From: Stanieria cyanosphaera PCC 7437
Lineage (GTDB): Bacteria > Cyanobacteriota > Cyanobacteriia > Cyanobacteriales > Xenococcaceae
DNA: 64,000 nt
Assembly: GCF_000317575.1 (NCBI RefSeq)
Contig: NC_019748.1
Location: 4,174,501-4,238,500, forward strand
Direction of reading: 5' to 3'
Position 1 is the stretch's first letter; each line of letters starts with the position of its first letter. Shown one piece after another: positions 43,888 through 52,890 of this stretch. The translations under genes and the position numbers were made by a program. The notes beneath the pieces were generated by a model. It was given only the letters and a program-made list of their open reading frames with translations, was not told the origin of the DNA and did no database searches.

Positions 43888-44586
43888 ATGAAAAAAATTT
43901 TAGTGGTAGATGACGATCACATTCTCCGCAAGGTTTTAAAGCATACTTTGGAACAACAAGGTTATCAAGTTAAAGCAACTGGTTCGGGAGCAGAGGCTTT
44001 GGCAGGGTTTCAAAACGATCTTCCAGATTTGATAGTCTCTGATGTTTCTATGCCAACTATGGATGGTTTTGAATTTTGTCGTCAACTGCGTTCTCAGCCT
44101 TCAGGACAGTTGATCCCCTTTATTTTTCTCTCTGCCAAAAGTGATTTAGATCATCGGATTCAAGGACACCAAATTGGTGCAGATGATTATCTGACTAAAC
44201 CTTTTGAGATGAAAGAATTGCTAGTTAAAATCGAAGCTTTATTAGAGCGATCGCGACGAATTCATAGTGAAATAGTTCATTTATTACAGCAATTAGTTAA
44301 TTCTCAGTCAGTTAATCATTCTTTCGCTGGAATCAACTTAAACATTGCCAATCCTAACGCCAAGGAGTCTAAACCTGAACCTTTACCTCTGACTCCTGCC
44401 GAAGAAAGAGTATTTTGGGAAGTCATTCAAGGTTTTACTAACAAGCAAATCAGTGAGCGTTTGTTTATTAGTCCGAGAACTGTACAAACTCATTTAAGCA
44501 ACATTCTAAATAAACTTAATGTGGAAAATCGTACTCAATTAGTTCGTTTTGCTTACGAACATGGTTATGAAAAAAATGAGAACTAA
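43888..44586 (+). CDS. NarL/LuxR-type response regulator, Rre1/Ycf29-like
   Basis: A 232-residue two-component regulator. Receiver residues: VVDDDHILRKV, phosphoacceptor in LIVSDVSMPTMDG, FLSAKSD and DYLTKPFEM. The C-terminal LuxR-type helix-turn-helix reads PLTPAEERVFWEVIQGF, TNKQISERLFISPRTVQTHL and SNILNKLNVENRTQL. The characteristic VFWEVIQGFTNKQIS spacing points to the Rre1/Ycf29 group of cyanobacterial and plastid stress regulators, which I propose without formal comparison. The gene is single and not next to a kinase. Confidence 0.88.
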   Translation: MKKILVVDDDHILRKVLKHTLEQQGYQVKATGSGAEALAGFQNDLPDLIVSDVSMPTMDGFEFCRQLRSQPSGQLIPFIFLSAKSDLDHRIQGHQIGADDYLTKPFEMKELLVKIEALLERSRRIHSEIVHLLQQLVNSQSVNHSFAGINLNIANPNAKESKPEPLPLTPAEERVFWEVIQGFTNKQISERLFISPRTVQTHLSNILNKLNVENRTQLVRFAYEHGYEKNEN

Positions 44587-44924
44587 TAATTAAGACCACT
44601 AAAAAAAATTCTTTCTGTGGAGATTAATTTAAAATTTTTAGCTTAGTATAACTTCAACAGAGTAACCAAAGTTCTGTCTTGCCAATCAATTCAGTACTGA
44701 TGTATTAATCAAGTCTTAAATCACTGTCTAGATGTGCAATTGAACCGATCACATTAATCTCTATAATTCTTAAATTTCAATTCCTAAATCATGATAGGAT
44801 TGACCTTAAGACCGATAGCTAAGTAAAAACACTCAGATATCGCTCTCAACAGAAAGTAAAAAACCTTTCTACCTATTTAATCATTTTTGATCAAGAAAAA
44901 TAATCGCTGCAACAGTAATTTTGT
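44587..44924. other. Intergenic region upstream of the GUN4 gene
   Basis: No gene, repeat family or clear hairpin seen in these 338 AT-rich bases. They presumably carry the GUN4-gene promoter. Confidence 0.5.
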
Positions 44925-45620
44925 ATGGAAGAGATTAGCGATTTAATCAGTCAGTTTCAAACCGAATCAGAAAAAAACCAACTTCAACTTGTACCTCAGC
45001 TAGTTGCCAGAGGAGAATCTGGTTTAGAAGTATTGATGAATTTTTTACACTCTCGTCAATCAGAACCAGTTAATCTAGTGATGGGAAAAGCTTATCAGGC
45101 TCTGCTTCAAACTGATAATCCTAAAGTTCAAGAATTTCTTAAAACCTATTTCCCCACTGGTGTAGTTCCTCTCAAATCGGAAAGAAATATTGACTATCAA
45201 CCGCTACAACAACTTTTAGCAAAACAGGATTTTTTAGGTGCTGATGTTCTTACCTTACAAAAGCTATGCGAAATAGCAGGGGAAGCTGCCATTAAGCGAA
45301 AATGGTTGTATTTTACAGAGGCTGAAAATCTTCCCAAGACAGACCTATCTACTTTAGACCAACTGTGGTTAATTTATTCGGAAGGTAAATTTGGTTTTTC
45401 TGTTCAAAGACAAATTTGGCTATCTCTAGGTCAAGACTTTGCTCAACTTTGGTATAAAATTGGTTGGAAATCAGGAAATAATTGGACTCGTTACCCCAAA
45501 GATTTTACCTGGGATTTAACTGCACCCAAAGGACATTTACCTTTATCTAATCAGTTAAGGGGAGTTAGGGTAATTGCTTCAATTTTTGCTCATCCAGTTT
45601 GGTCAACTGACTCTAATTAA
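44925..45620 (+). CDS. GUN4 domain-containing protein
   Basis: GUN4 proteins bind protoporphyrin IX/Mg-protoporphyrin and stimulate Mg-chelatase in chlorophyll synthesis. The 231-residue protein has the two-part layout of the stand-alone cyanobacterial form: an N-terminal helical bundle (residues about 1-80, LVPQLVARGESGLEVLMNFL) and the GUN4 domain (YQPLQQLLAKQDFLGAD, LCEIAGEAAIKRKWLYF, the GKFGFSVQRQIWLSL segment, and WDLTAPKGHLPLSNQLRG). This two-part layout favours the chelatase partner itself over kinase-fused GUN4 proteins. Confidence 0.93.
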   Translation: MEEISDLISQFQTESEKNQLQLVPQLVARGESGLEVLMNFLHSRQSEPVNLVMGKAYQALLQTDNPKVQEFLKTYFPTGVVPLKSERNIDYQPLQQLLAKQDFLGADVLTLQKLCEIAGEAAIKRKWLYFTEAENLPKTDLSTLDQLWLIYSEGKFGFSVQRQIWLSLGQDFAQLWYKIGWKSGNNWTRYPKDFTWDLTAPKGHLPLSNQLRGVRVIASIFAHPVWSTDSN

Positions 45621-45922
45621 TCAATTTTTTTCAGAATTCTTTGGAAGACTCAGAATAAACTGAGAGCTTAAATTAAAGGAAATCTTAGTTTTTTAGCAAA
45701 CATAATCTCAAGAATCTCTGCTTAAAATGTTCGTTCAGAGAGTTTTTCGGGAACTTTAAGTGTAACAACTTTGAGAGAGACGCCAATAGTTATCTTTTTC
45801 TCAAGCTTATGGCTTTAGAGAGATAAAAAGTCGCTCTGCTCTCTAGGTTGTCGACAAAACAATCTAATTAAAATTCAGTGATAGAAGTGCAAGCAGTAGA
45901 TTTAGGGATAAGAGTCACTAAT

Positions 45923-47443
45923 ATGACTAAACCAATAAATAGACTCTTTTGCCGTTTAGATGGTCTTTCTTCTGCGGCTAAAGAACAAAAAAGACTGAGC
46001 ATTCTAAGTAAACTAGGTTTGTTAGCAGCAGAAACAGTTCCCGTTTTTGATGAAGCGACACAAACTGCTTCTAGTTATCTAGATGCACCAATTTGTATTT
46101 TAGGTTTAGCAGTTGAAAATGAACTATGGTTTAAAGCAGCAGTAGGGTTATCAAAAATTGGTTTAATGAATCAATTAGCCTCGGATCGAAAAATTCAACT
46201 CCATGAATCTTTTAGTACTTATATTATTGATAGCGAGCAGGCTTTAGCAATTGAAAATACTACTGTGAACCCTGTTTTTACTAATACCAGTTTAGTTCAG
46301 CATTATGGAATCAAATCTTATCTTGGTGTTCCTTTAATTAGTCCAGAAGGCTATTGCATTGGTACGTTAGAAGTGATGGATTTGCAAACTAGAGAGTTTA
46401 GCAATCGAGATTTAGATTTTTTAGCTTTAACTGCTCGTTGGTGTTTAAGAGAGTTTGAACGAGATTATTTAATCAAAACTCAATCCTCAAAAACTACTGA
46501 GAATTTGGGTAATTTACCTGTTCTCAGTCCCACTCAACCAGCTTGGCAAGCACCAATACCAACAAAATTAGAAGTAATTAATCCTGCAACTGATAATTTA
46601 TCTTCTACTAATTTAATTAAAGTTAAATTACTGGCTCAACTAACTCAAGAATTAAGAACTCCTCTAACTTCTGTGATTGGAATGGCAAGTGTACTGCGCA
46701 GAGAAGTATATGGTCCTTTAACAACTAAACAAAGAGAATATCTCGAAATTATTCATAACAGTGGTCAAAATTTAATTACTTTAGTTGATGAAATTGTCAA
46801 TTTGGGCGTTTTAAATGAGCAAGATATTAATCTTCAAATTGCCTCAATAGATATTGAGATGCTTTGTCAACAGGTTGTAAATAGTTTAATCGATTTTGCT
46901 AAACAACAGCAGCAAACACTACGTTTATCAGTAGAACCAGGACAACGAATTTGGCCTTTAGATAAAGAAAAAATTAGGCAAGCTCTTTATTATTTAATCA
47001 TTAGTGTTTTAGAGATGTCTGAAGCTGGTGGAGAAGTACGCGTTCATGTGTCTCATCGCCATAAGGGTTTAAATATTGCTGTCTGGTTAACTCATCCTTG
47101 GCTAGGAGATGGTTTACCACAAATAGAATTGTATTCTCAATCAGTCACTAAAGCTTTAGCTCTAAATGGTTCTTCTGGAGGACATAATTTTGAGCAGAGT
47201 GTGGGAGATGTTTTATTGGGCAATCAAATTTTGACCTGTGCTGCTTTGATGACAGTGTTAAATGGAGGAGAAAATAATAATCATAAACATACTAATAAAA
47301 TTTCACGAGACTTATTAGGGTTATTACTGAGTTGTCATTTAATTGAGCTTCATCACGGTCAAATTGCCGTTCAAGGCTCATCTGAGTCTGGTTATCGTTA
47401 TATTTTACAATTACCAACTGTTGAATCAGAAGAAGAATATTAA
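45923..47443 (+). CDS. GAF-domain histidine-kinase-like protein with degenerate catalytic motifs
   Basis: A cytoplasmic protein of about 506 residues. Residues about 30-180 form a GAF domain (ETVPVFDEATQTASSYLDAP, ESFSTYIID, YLGVPLISPEGYCIGTLEVMD). A HisKA-like helical pair follows, but the H-box reads LTQELRTPLTSVIG: Gln242 stands where the phosphorylated His should be. The ATPase-like part is also weak: the N-box reads DKEKIRQALYYLIISVLEMSE without the Mg-binding asparagine, and no DxGxG was found. It is therefore probably a sensor-scaffold and not an active kinase. The ATG at 45923 is preferred to a GTG at 45878. Confidence 0.88.
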   Translation: MTKPINRLFCRLDGLSSAAKEQKRLSILSKLGLLAAETVPVFDEATQTASSYLDAPICILGLAVENELWFKAAVGLSKIGLMNQLASDRKIQLHESFSTYIIDSEQALAIENTTVNPVFTNTSLVQHYGIKSYLGVPLISPEGYCIGTLEVMDLQTREFSNRDLDFLALTARWCLREFERDYLIKTQSSKTTENLGNLPVLSPTQPAWQAPIPTKLEVINPATDNLSSTNLIKVKLLAQLTQELRTPLTSVIGMASVLRREVYGPLTTKQREYLEIIHNSGQNLITLVDEIVNLGVLNEQDINLQIASIDIEMLCQQVVNSLIDFAKQQQQTLRLSVEPGQRIWPLDKEKIRQALYYLIISVLEMSEAGGEVRVHVSHRHKGLNIAVWLTHPWLGDGLPQIELYSQSVTKALALNGSSGGHNFEQSVGDVLLGNQILTCAALMTVLNGGENNNHKHTNKISRDLLGLLLSCHLIELHHGQIAVQGSSESGYRYILQLPTVESEEEY

Positions 47444-47550
47444 GATTCAGATACAATGAGCCGTGTTCTGGAAATTCAGAATTTAAAGTTTAGAATTATC
47501 TTGGTTAGTCAATCTCAGATTTAACTATCAGTTATTTTTAGGCTTTATTC

Positions 47551-48966
47551 ATGAAATCGGCTTGGACAAAAATAGTACTTTCCGACTTGAGTTTATATCA
47601 ATGGCACAGTACCAGCTATCTTTATCGTTTTATAGGTTGGTTTTCTTCTTGGCGACAAGGAAGCTGGTTGTTGCAGTGGGGTGAAGCTCTTGGGGCTGCT
47701 TTACTAAGTGTTTTGTTTGTGCTTGCTCCTTTTGTATCTACCAGTCTGCTTGGTCTTCTTTTAGTAGCTTTGGCTGGATATTGGATAATTTTTACAATTT
47801 CAGAAGAACAACAATTAGAAGTAACGCCAATACATTTGGTAGTTTTGGTTTATTGGTGTATCGCTACAGTTGCGACTGCTTTCTCGCCAGTTAAAGCTGA
47901 GGCTTTGTCTGGCTGGATGATCCTGACTTTATATCTAGTGATGTTTGCTTTAGCTGCTAGGGTTTTACGCTCGCCTCGTATTTGTAATGGAGTAATTACT
48001 GTTTTTTTGTTAGTTGCTTTGTGGGTAAGTACTTATGGCGTGCGTCAGCAAGTTTTTGGAGTAGCGCAATTAGCCACTTGGAACGATCCCAATTCTCCTT
48101 TAGCGCAGGATACTAGAGTTTATAGTTATCTGGGTAATCCTAATTTATTGGGAGGATATTTATTACCTGCGATCGCTTTAAGTATTGGTGCAGTTTTGAT
48201 CTGGCGGGGTTGGCTGCAAAAAATTCTTGCTTTCATGATGGTAGGAGTTAATTCTGCTTGTTTGTATTTTACCGATAGTCGTGGTGCTTGGTTAGCCATG
48301 CTAGCTTTAATGACAGTGTTGTTATTATTGCTTTACTACTGGTGGAGAGATTATTTACCTCGTTTTTGGCAGGTTTGGTTGTTACCACTAGTATTTGGGA
48401 CATTAGCAGGATTGATTATTGCTGCAATTGTTCTGGTAGAGCCTTTAAGATTAAGGTTTTTGAGTATTTTTGCTGGTCGCGAAGATAGTAGTAATAATTT
48501 TCGCATTAATGTTTGGGAAGCAGTTTTTAAAATGATTCGTGATTATCCTTTAACGGGGATCGGTCCCGGTCATGAGGCTTTTAATAAAGTATATCCACGT
48601 TACATGAACAGCCGTTATCCTGCCCTTAGTGCTTATTCGGTTTTTTTAGAGCATTTGGTAGAAATGGGTTATTTAGGCTTAATCTGTTTTATTTGGTTGA
48701 TTGTAGTGACTATTGATAGTGGTATCAGGCAAATTGAACGTTTTAAACTGAGTAGTAATCGTCAAGGATTGTGGTTGATTAGTGCGATCGCAGCAATTGC
48801 AGGTTTATCAGTTCATGGTTTGGTTGACACAGTTTGGTATCGACCTCAAATCAGTACTTTATGGTGGTTGATGCTTGCGATCGTGGCGAGTCAAATTCGG
48901 AGATTTCCCGTTAAACAGGCAAATACAGAATTTTCCCAAGCCAAGCTATCTCAGGAGCAATTTTAA
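47551..48966 (+). CDS. ictB: IctB family putative bicarbonate transporter (O-antigen ligase superfamily)
   Basis: A 471-residue membrane protein with about ten to eleven hydrophobic helices. It follows the cyanobacterial IctB pattern: an N-terminal WFSSWRQGSWLLQWGEALGA stretch, AYWIIFTISE-like first loop, NLLGGYLLPAIALS, DSRGAWLAMLALM and the large loop with FRINVWEAVFKMIRDYPLTGIGPGHEAFNKVYP. It was proposed to take part in inorganic carbon accumulation but belongs to the Wzy/O-antigen-ligase fold, so the transport role is not settled. Its last four bases overlap the convergent smpB. Confidence 0.88.
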   Translation: MKSAWTKIVLSDLSLYQWHSTSYLYRFIGWFSSWRQGSWLLQWGEALGAALLSVLFVLAPFVSTSLLGLLLVALAGYWIIFTISEEQQLEVTPIHLVVLVYWCIATVATAFSPVKAEALSGWMILTLYLVMFALAARVLRSPRICNGVITVFLLVALWVSTYGVRQQVFGVAQLATWNDPNSPLAQDTRVYSYLGNPNLLGGYLLPAIALSIGAVLIWRGWLQKILAFMMVGVNSACLYFTDSRGAWLAMLALMTVLLLLLYYWWRDYLPRFWQVWLLPLVFGTLAGLIIAAIVLVEPLRLRFLSIFAGREDSSNNFRINVWEAVFKMIRDYPLTGIGPGHEAFNKVYPRYMNSRYPALSAYSVFLEHLVEMGYLGLICFIWLIVVTIDSGIRQIERFKLSSNRQGLWLISAIAAIAGLSVHGLVDTVWYRPQISTLWWLMLAIVASQIRRFPVKQANTEFSQAKLSQEQF

Positions 48967-49430
48967 TATCTTTTCATCGCTCTCTCTATTTCTCTTTGGT
49001 CTTGGCGACGTTTCATTGTTTCTCTTTTATCATGTAGTTTTTTACCTTTAGCTAACCCAATACTGACCTTAATCCAGCCATTTTTAAAATATAATTTGAG
49101 CGGGACTAAGGTTAAGCCTTTTTGTTCAACTTGTCCAATCAGTTTGCTAATTTCTTGACGATGTAAAAGTAGTTTACGAGTTCGGCGTGGTTCATGGTTA
49201 AAATATTGACCACTAGCTTGATAAGGAGATATGTGGACATTGATTAACCACGCTTCACCATTACGAATCAAAGCATAACCATCTTTCAAGTTAGCTTTGC
49301 CTTCACGAATTGACTTAACTTCTGTTCCTGTTAGTTGAATACCAGCTTCATAAGTCTCTAATATTTCATAAAGATAACGAGCTTGACGATTATCGCTGAT
49401 AATTTTAATGCCTGCATCTTTGTCGCCCAT
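48963..49430 (-). CDS. smpB: SsrA-binding protein SmpB
   Basis: Binds tmRNA and brings it to stalled ribosomes for trans-translation. The 155-residue protein shows NRQARYLYEILETYEAGIQLTG and TEVKSIREGKANLKDGYALI, then HEPRRTRKLLLHRQEISKL and the basic C-terminal tail GLAKGKKLHDKRETMKRRQ. The ATG at 49430 is preferred; the in-frame GTG at 49442 adds only MSRS. Its stop overlaps the ictB stop in TTAA. The tmRNA gene was not found in this window. Confidence 0.96.
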   Translation of the reverse strand: MGDKDAGIKIISDNRQARYLYEILETYEAGIQLTGTEVKSIREGKANLKDGYALIRNGEAWLINVHISPYQASGQYFNHEPRRTRKLLLHRQEISKLIGQVEQKGLTLVPLKLYFKNGWIKVSIGLAKGKKLHDKRETMKRRQDQREIERAMKRY

Positions 49431-49557
49431 ACTTCTTGACACTGCTATATACAGTATTTTTTATCTAATAACTTTATTTAATTCGTAGAATAACACTCTA
49501 GTAGTTTTAAACAAAATTCTTCTTTTTGTCTCATCTAAAATTAATGTCAATTGTCTT

Positions 49558-50193
49558 ATGCTAACTCTAGATTCTCATCAATATGCTCTTGCTCTTCACA
49601 CTACTACACCTCAATTGGGTATTGCAATTAGTAATTTTGCACAAGATCATCGTAGTCAAGTTTGGCATTTAGGACACGATCTGTCTTCTCATCTTCATCA
49701 ATATCTTGGCGAAATTATACACCCGCAAACATGGCAAGATTTAAAATTTATTGCCGTTGCTAAAGGACCTGGTGGTTTTACTGGTACTAGAATTGGTGTA
49801 GTAACTGCTCGTACTTTAGCACAACAGTTAGAAATTCCTTTATATGGTGTTTCTACTTTAGCTGCCGTTGTTTGGTCGCAAAAAACTCAATTTGAACCTG
49901 ATTCTCTTGTAGCTGTACAAATGCCAGCTAACCGAGGTCAATTTTTTGTAGGTATTTATCACTTTTCTCAAACTAATTATCAAAAAATTTATCTACCTGA
50001 TACGGTTATGACACCTGAAGCTTGGCAAGAAACTTTAAAAAATTTAAGTTTACCTTATCAATTAATTGAAACTCCCGTTAATCTTGCCCAGACTGTCACT
50101 AATATTCTTCAACTTGGTTATTTACAATGGCAACAAGGACATTTTAATCAATGGTCGGAAGTTGTTCCTTTTTATGGTCAGAATCCAGTTTAA
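49558..50193 (+). CDS. tsaB: tRNA threonylcarbamoyladenosine biosynthesis protein TsaB
   Basis: Partner of TsaD and TsaE for the t6A37 modification of ANN-decoding tRNAs. The 211-residue protein has the ASKHA-type beginning ALALHTTTPQLGIAISN and the family signature AVAKGPGGFTGTRIGVVTARTLAQ, followed by LYGVSTLAAV and VQMPANRGQFFVGIY. It has no metal-binding histidines, as expected for TsaB in contrast to TsaD. It is divergent from smpB. Confidence 0.93.
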   Translation: MLTLDSHQYALALHTTTPQLGIAISNFAQDHRSQVWHLGHDLSSHLHQYLGEIIHPQTWQDLKFIAVAKGPGGFTGTRIGVVTARTLAQQLEIPLYGVSTLAAVVWSQKTQFEPDSLVAVQMPANRGQFFVGIYHFSQTNYQKIYLPDTVMTPEAWQETLKNLSLPYQLIETPVNLAQTVTNILQLGYLQWQQGHFNQWSEVVPFYGQNPV

Positions 50194-50535
50194 TAAACTA
50201 AGTTAATCTAATCTTTATTTTAAAAGTAACTAATTTCAAGATTTAGTTAAATTTTGGATTCAATCCAGCCATTTCTAATTTATTATGCCATATTAATAAT
50301 AACTCTCTTGTTTAAAACTAAATGATTTGACTTTATCAATTATAGTTAGAAAAAATATATATAACTAAACTGGTAAAATAATTGTCAAACAAATGGTTTT
50401 TAACTTGCTCATGGTCATGACTAGCCATGAGTTTTTTTTTGCTAGATAATTATTTATAAATCTTACCTAATCTTGTCAAAATTATTAATTGAAATGATAA
50501 AATTTTTAACACTTGGCTTCATCACTATCTAATTT
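50194..50535. other. Intergenic region with a strong terminator
   Basis: No gene seen. It holds a hairpin terminator at 50408-50440, 215 bases after tsaB and 96 bases before dndE. The distance leaves room for a small transcript between the two. Confidence 0.55.
50408..50440 (+). terminator. Rho-independent terminator
   Basis: CTCATGG (50408-50414) pairs perfectly with CCATGAG (50425-50431) over a 10-base loop, followed by nine T. It ends either the tsaB transcript or an unannotated small RNA. Confidence 0.8.
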
Positions 50536-50961
50536 ATGAATACACCAATAGAACGCATTCGTTTATCGACAACGGCTAAAGAACAACTAATAAAACTCAA
50601 ACGTATTACTAAAATTGAACAGTGGAATATTTTGTGTAGATGGGCATTTTGTTATTCTCTAGCTGAACCTAGTATTCCTACTTCTGTGCCAATCAATTTA
50701 GATAGTAATGTCGAAATGAATTGGAATGTTTTTGGTGGAGAAATCGCAGATATTTTGCTATTAGCTCTTAAAAAAAGATGCGACCGCGATGGTTTAGAGA
50801 CAAATCAAGAAACTCTTAAAATGCAATTTATTTTGCATCTTCATCGAGGAATTAGTTATTTAGCTGGTGAATTGGATTTTAAAAATATTGACGATTTAAT
50901 TGCGATGGCTGTTCAACCAACCACAACTTTACAAACTGTTACTGAATCTAAATCTGATTAG
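50536..50961 (+). CDS. dndE: DNA phosphorothioation-associated protein DndE (orphan)
   Basis: A 141-residue protein matching DndE along its length: IERIRLSTTAKEQLIKLKRIT, then the core QWNILCRWAFCYSLAEPS, DSNVEMNWNVFGGEIADI, LKKRCDRDGL and FILHLHRGISYLAGEL. DndE belongs to the dndABCDE system that exchanges a backbone oxygen of DNA for sulfur and is reported to bind nicked DNA. No dndA, B, C, D or F/G/H restriction gene lies within the window, so the gene stands alone. A repeat begins directly after its stop. Confidence 0.85.
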   Translation: MNTPIERIRLSTTAKEQLIKLKRITKIEQWNILCRWAFCYSLAEPSIPTSVPINLDSNVEMNWNVFGGEIADILLLALKKRCDRDGLETNQETLKMQFILHLHRGISYLAGELDFKNIDDLIAMAVQPTTTLQTVTESKSD

Positions 50962-51018
50962 AGCGTTTCTTAATTAAATAAGATACAGCCAATAACCTAG
51001 TTTTTGTTGATTGTTCAC
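50962..51018 (+). repeat. Composite repeat family, copy 1 (partial)
   Basis: Begins AGCGTTTCTTAATTAA right after the dndE stop and reaches TTTTTGTTGATTGTT. It aligns with the starts of the copies at 52889 and 54588, which also begin at or near a stop codon. Confidence 0.65.
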
Positions 51019-51029
51019 CCACATTTTTA

Positions 51030-51335
51030 ATGTCAACAGTTAAGATAAAAATTAAAAGTCTTAATCATAAAACTATGCCACGTTTAAATCTTCATAGTTT
51101 ATCAATGCAAATAAGTCGGATGTACGAGCAGGGACAATCTTTATTTTGTACGATTAAAGTACAAGATTGGCTTAAAGAACGTAATTACGACCCTAACGAA
51201 TACGATATTATTTTTCATCATAAACCTGCGCCACCAGAATCAGGCTTAATTCAAATGGTGGAAATTGAATTGCGTCGCAAAAATGGACAACCTGTAGATA
51301 CGTGGTTACAAACGGAAGTTAATCGTTATAGTTAG
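51030..51335 (+). CDS. Uncharacterized small protein, 101 aa
   Basis: Not recognised. The sequence is basic at the N-terminus (MSTVKIKIKSLNHK), then polar, with YEQGQSLFCTIKVQDWLKER and the pattern YDIIFHHKPAPPESGLIQMVEIELRRKNG, and no membrane segment or signal. It sits 68 bases after dndE and before gdhA on the same strand. Codon use looks like that of its neighbours. Its regular beginning and fully open frame make it a probable real gene, but the function is unknown. Confidence 0.65.
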   Translation: MSTVKIKIKSLNHKTMPRLNLHSLSMQISRMYEQGQSLFCTIKVQDWLKERNYDPNEYDIIFHHKPAPPESGLIQMVEIELRRKNGQPVDTWLQTEVNRYS

Positions 51336-51522
51336 TAAACAATTATTAAAAAGTAGCAATTTATACTGTTTTGATCTGATTCAATAGAAATATATCCTCC
51401 CATCATTGTTTTTCTCCCCTCAGCAACAGTTTGAGAGTAAAGCAAGTTGGCTGGTCAATACGGTGATTAGAGAAGGTGAGGTTTTCTTGCCGTCTCTCAC
51501 CAGCATAATTTGTGGTGACACT

Positions 51523-52890
51523 ATGGCTAAAATTATTGTTTCCGATCAAGATCTTGCCTATCCTCTACCTCATCAAGTAGAACAAGTAAAGACTTTTCAA
51601 ACTAATCAATCTTTATTCGCTGATGCCAGTCAAAGATTAGAAAAAGCTTTAAAGTATGTATCTATTTCTGAAGATGCAATTCAACGCTTGAGATATCCCA
51701 AAACTAGCTTGAGTGTTTCAATTCCGATCCGAATGGATGATGGTTCACTGCGGATTTTCTCAGGTTACCGTGTTCGTTACGATGATACTAGAGGACCGGG
51801 AAAAGGAGGAGTCCGCTATCATCCCAACGTTACTTTAGATGAAGTGCAATCTCTGGCTTTTTGGATGACTTTTAAATGTGCCTTGTTGGATTTACCTTTT
51901 GGAGGTGCTAAAGGCGGAATTACAGTTAATCCTAAAGAATTATCTAAGTCGGAATTAGAAAGATTGAGTCGTGGTTATATTGATGCGATCGCAGATTTTA
52001 TTGGACCTGATGTAGATATTCTCGCACCTGATGTCTACACTAATGCCACGATTATGGGTTGGATGATGGATCAGTATGGCATTATTAAGCGTCAACTTAG
52101 TCGGGGAGTAGTAACGGGAAAACCTTTAACCTTGGGTGGTAGTCAAGGAAGAGATGCAGCAACAGCAACGGGTGCTTATTACGTAATTCAAACAGTTTTA
52201 CCCAAATTTAAAAAAATTCCCCAAAAAACAACTGTAGCAGTCCAAGGTTTTGGTAATGCAGGCTCGATTTTAGCCGAATTACTCGATCAAGCTGGTTATC
52301 AAGTGGTAGCGGTAAGCGATTCTCAAGGAGGAATTTATGCACCTCAAGGATTAGATATTCCGAGTATTCGTGAGTATAAAACCAGCCGTCGGGGAATTAA
52401 GGCAGTTTATTGTCAAGATAGTGTTTGTAATATTGTAGAACACAAAATAATTACTAATCAAGAGTTGCTGGCTTTAGATGTTGATGTTTTGATTCCAGCA
52501 GCTTTAGAAAATCAAATTACGATTGATAATGCAGCAACAGTCAAAGCTAAATTTATCTTTGAGGTTGCTAATGGCCCTATTTCTTCGGCAGCAGACGAAA
52601 TTTTAACCGAAAAAGGGATTTATGTCTTTCCCGATATTTTGGTTAATGCAGGTGGTGTAACTGTTAGCTATTTTGAATGGGTACAAAATCGTAATGGTTG
52701 GTATTGGACGTTAGAAGAAGTTAATCAACGTTTACAAACAAAAATGGAAGCAGAAACCGAAAAAACTTGGTCTCTTGCCCAAGAATTAAATTTGGATTTA
52801 CGTACGGCTGCTTACGTTCATGGTTTAAATCGTCTGGGAGAAGCTTTGGATGCCAAAGGAACGAGAGATTACTATAGCAATCATCAATAG
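51523..52890 (+). CDS. gdhA: Glutamate dehydrogenase family protein (Glu/Leu/Phe/Val dehydrogenase)
   Basis: Reversibly deaminates glutamate to 2-oxoglutarate and ammonium. Substrate-site segments are visible: RYDDTRGPGKGGVRYHP, MTFKCALLDLPFGGAKGGI with the catalytic lysines, and PDVYTNATIMGWMMDQYG with the catalytic Asp. The nucleotide-binding fold has VAVQGFGNAGSILAELL. The final segment ANAGGVTVSYFEWVQN-like (written VNAGGVTVSYFEWVQNRNGWYW) is typical. The ATG at 51523 gives a normal length (456 aa). A longer frame from TTG 51406 adds 39 residues without homology to the family. Sequence alone does not decide NAD or NADP. Confidence 0.93.
   Translation: MAKIIVSDQDLAYPLPHQVEQVKTFQTNQSLFADASQRLEKALKYVSISEDAIQRLRYPKTSLSVSIPIRMDDGSLRIFSGYRVRYDDTRGPGKGGVRYHPNVTLDEVQSLAFWMTFKCALLDLPFGGAKGGITVNPKELSKSELERLSRGYIDAIADFIGPDVDILAPDVYTNATIMGWMMDQYGIIKRQLSRGVVTGKPLTLGGSQGRDAATATGAYYVIQTVLPKFKKIPQKTTVAVQGFGNAGSILAELLDQAGYQVVAVSDSQGGIYAPQGLDIPSIREYKTSRRGIKAVYCQDSVCNIVEHKIITNQELLALDVDVLIPAALENQITIDNAATVKAKFIFEVANGPISSAADEILTEKGIYVFPDILVNAGGVTVSYFEWVQNRNGWYWTLEEVNQRLQTKMEAETEKTWSLAQELNLDLRTAAYVHGLNRLGEALDAKGTRDYYSNHQ

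Noticed and set aside
47551-48966. Second Wzy-like polymerase of the polysaccharide pathway
   Set aside because: It shares the fold, but the sequence pattern and location outside the polysaccharide block fit IctB.
51406-51522. N-terminal extension of gdhA from a TTG start
   Set aside because: The added residues do not match the family and the ATG at 51523 gives the usual length.
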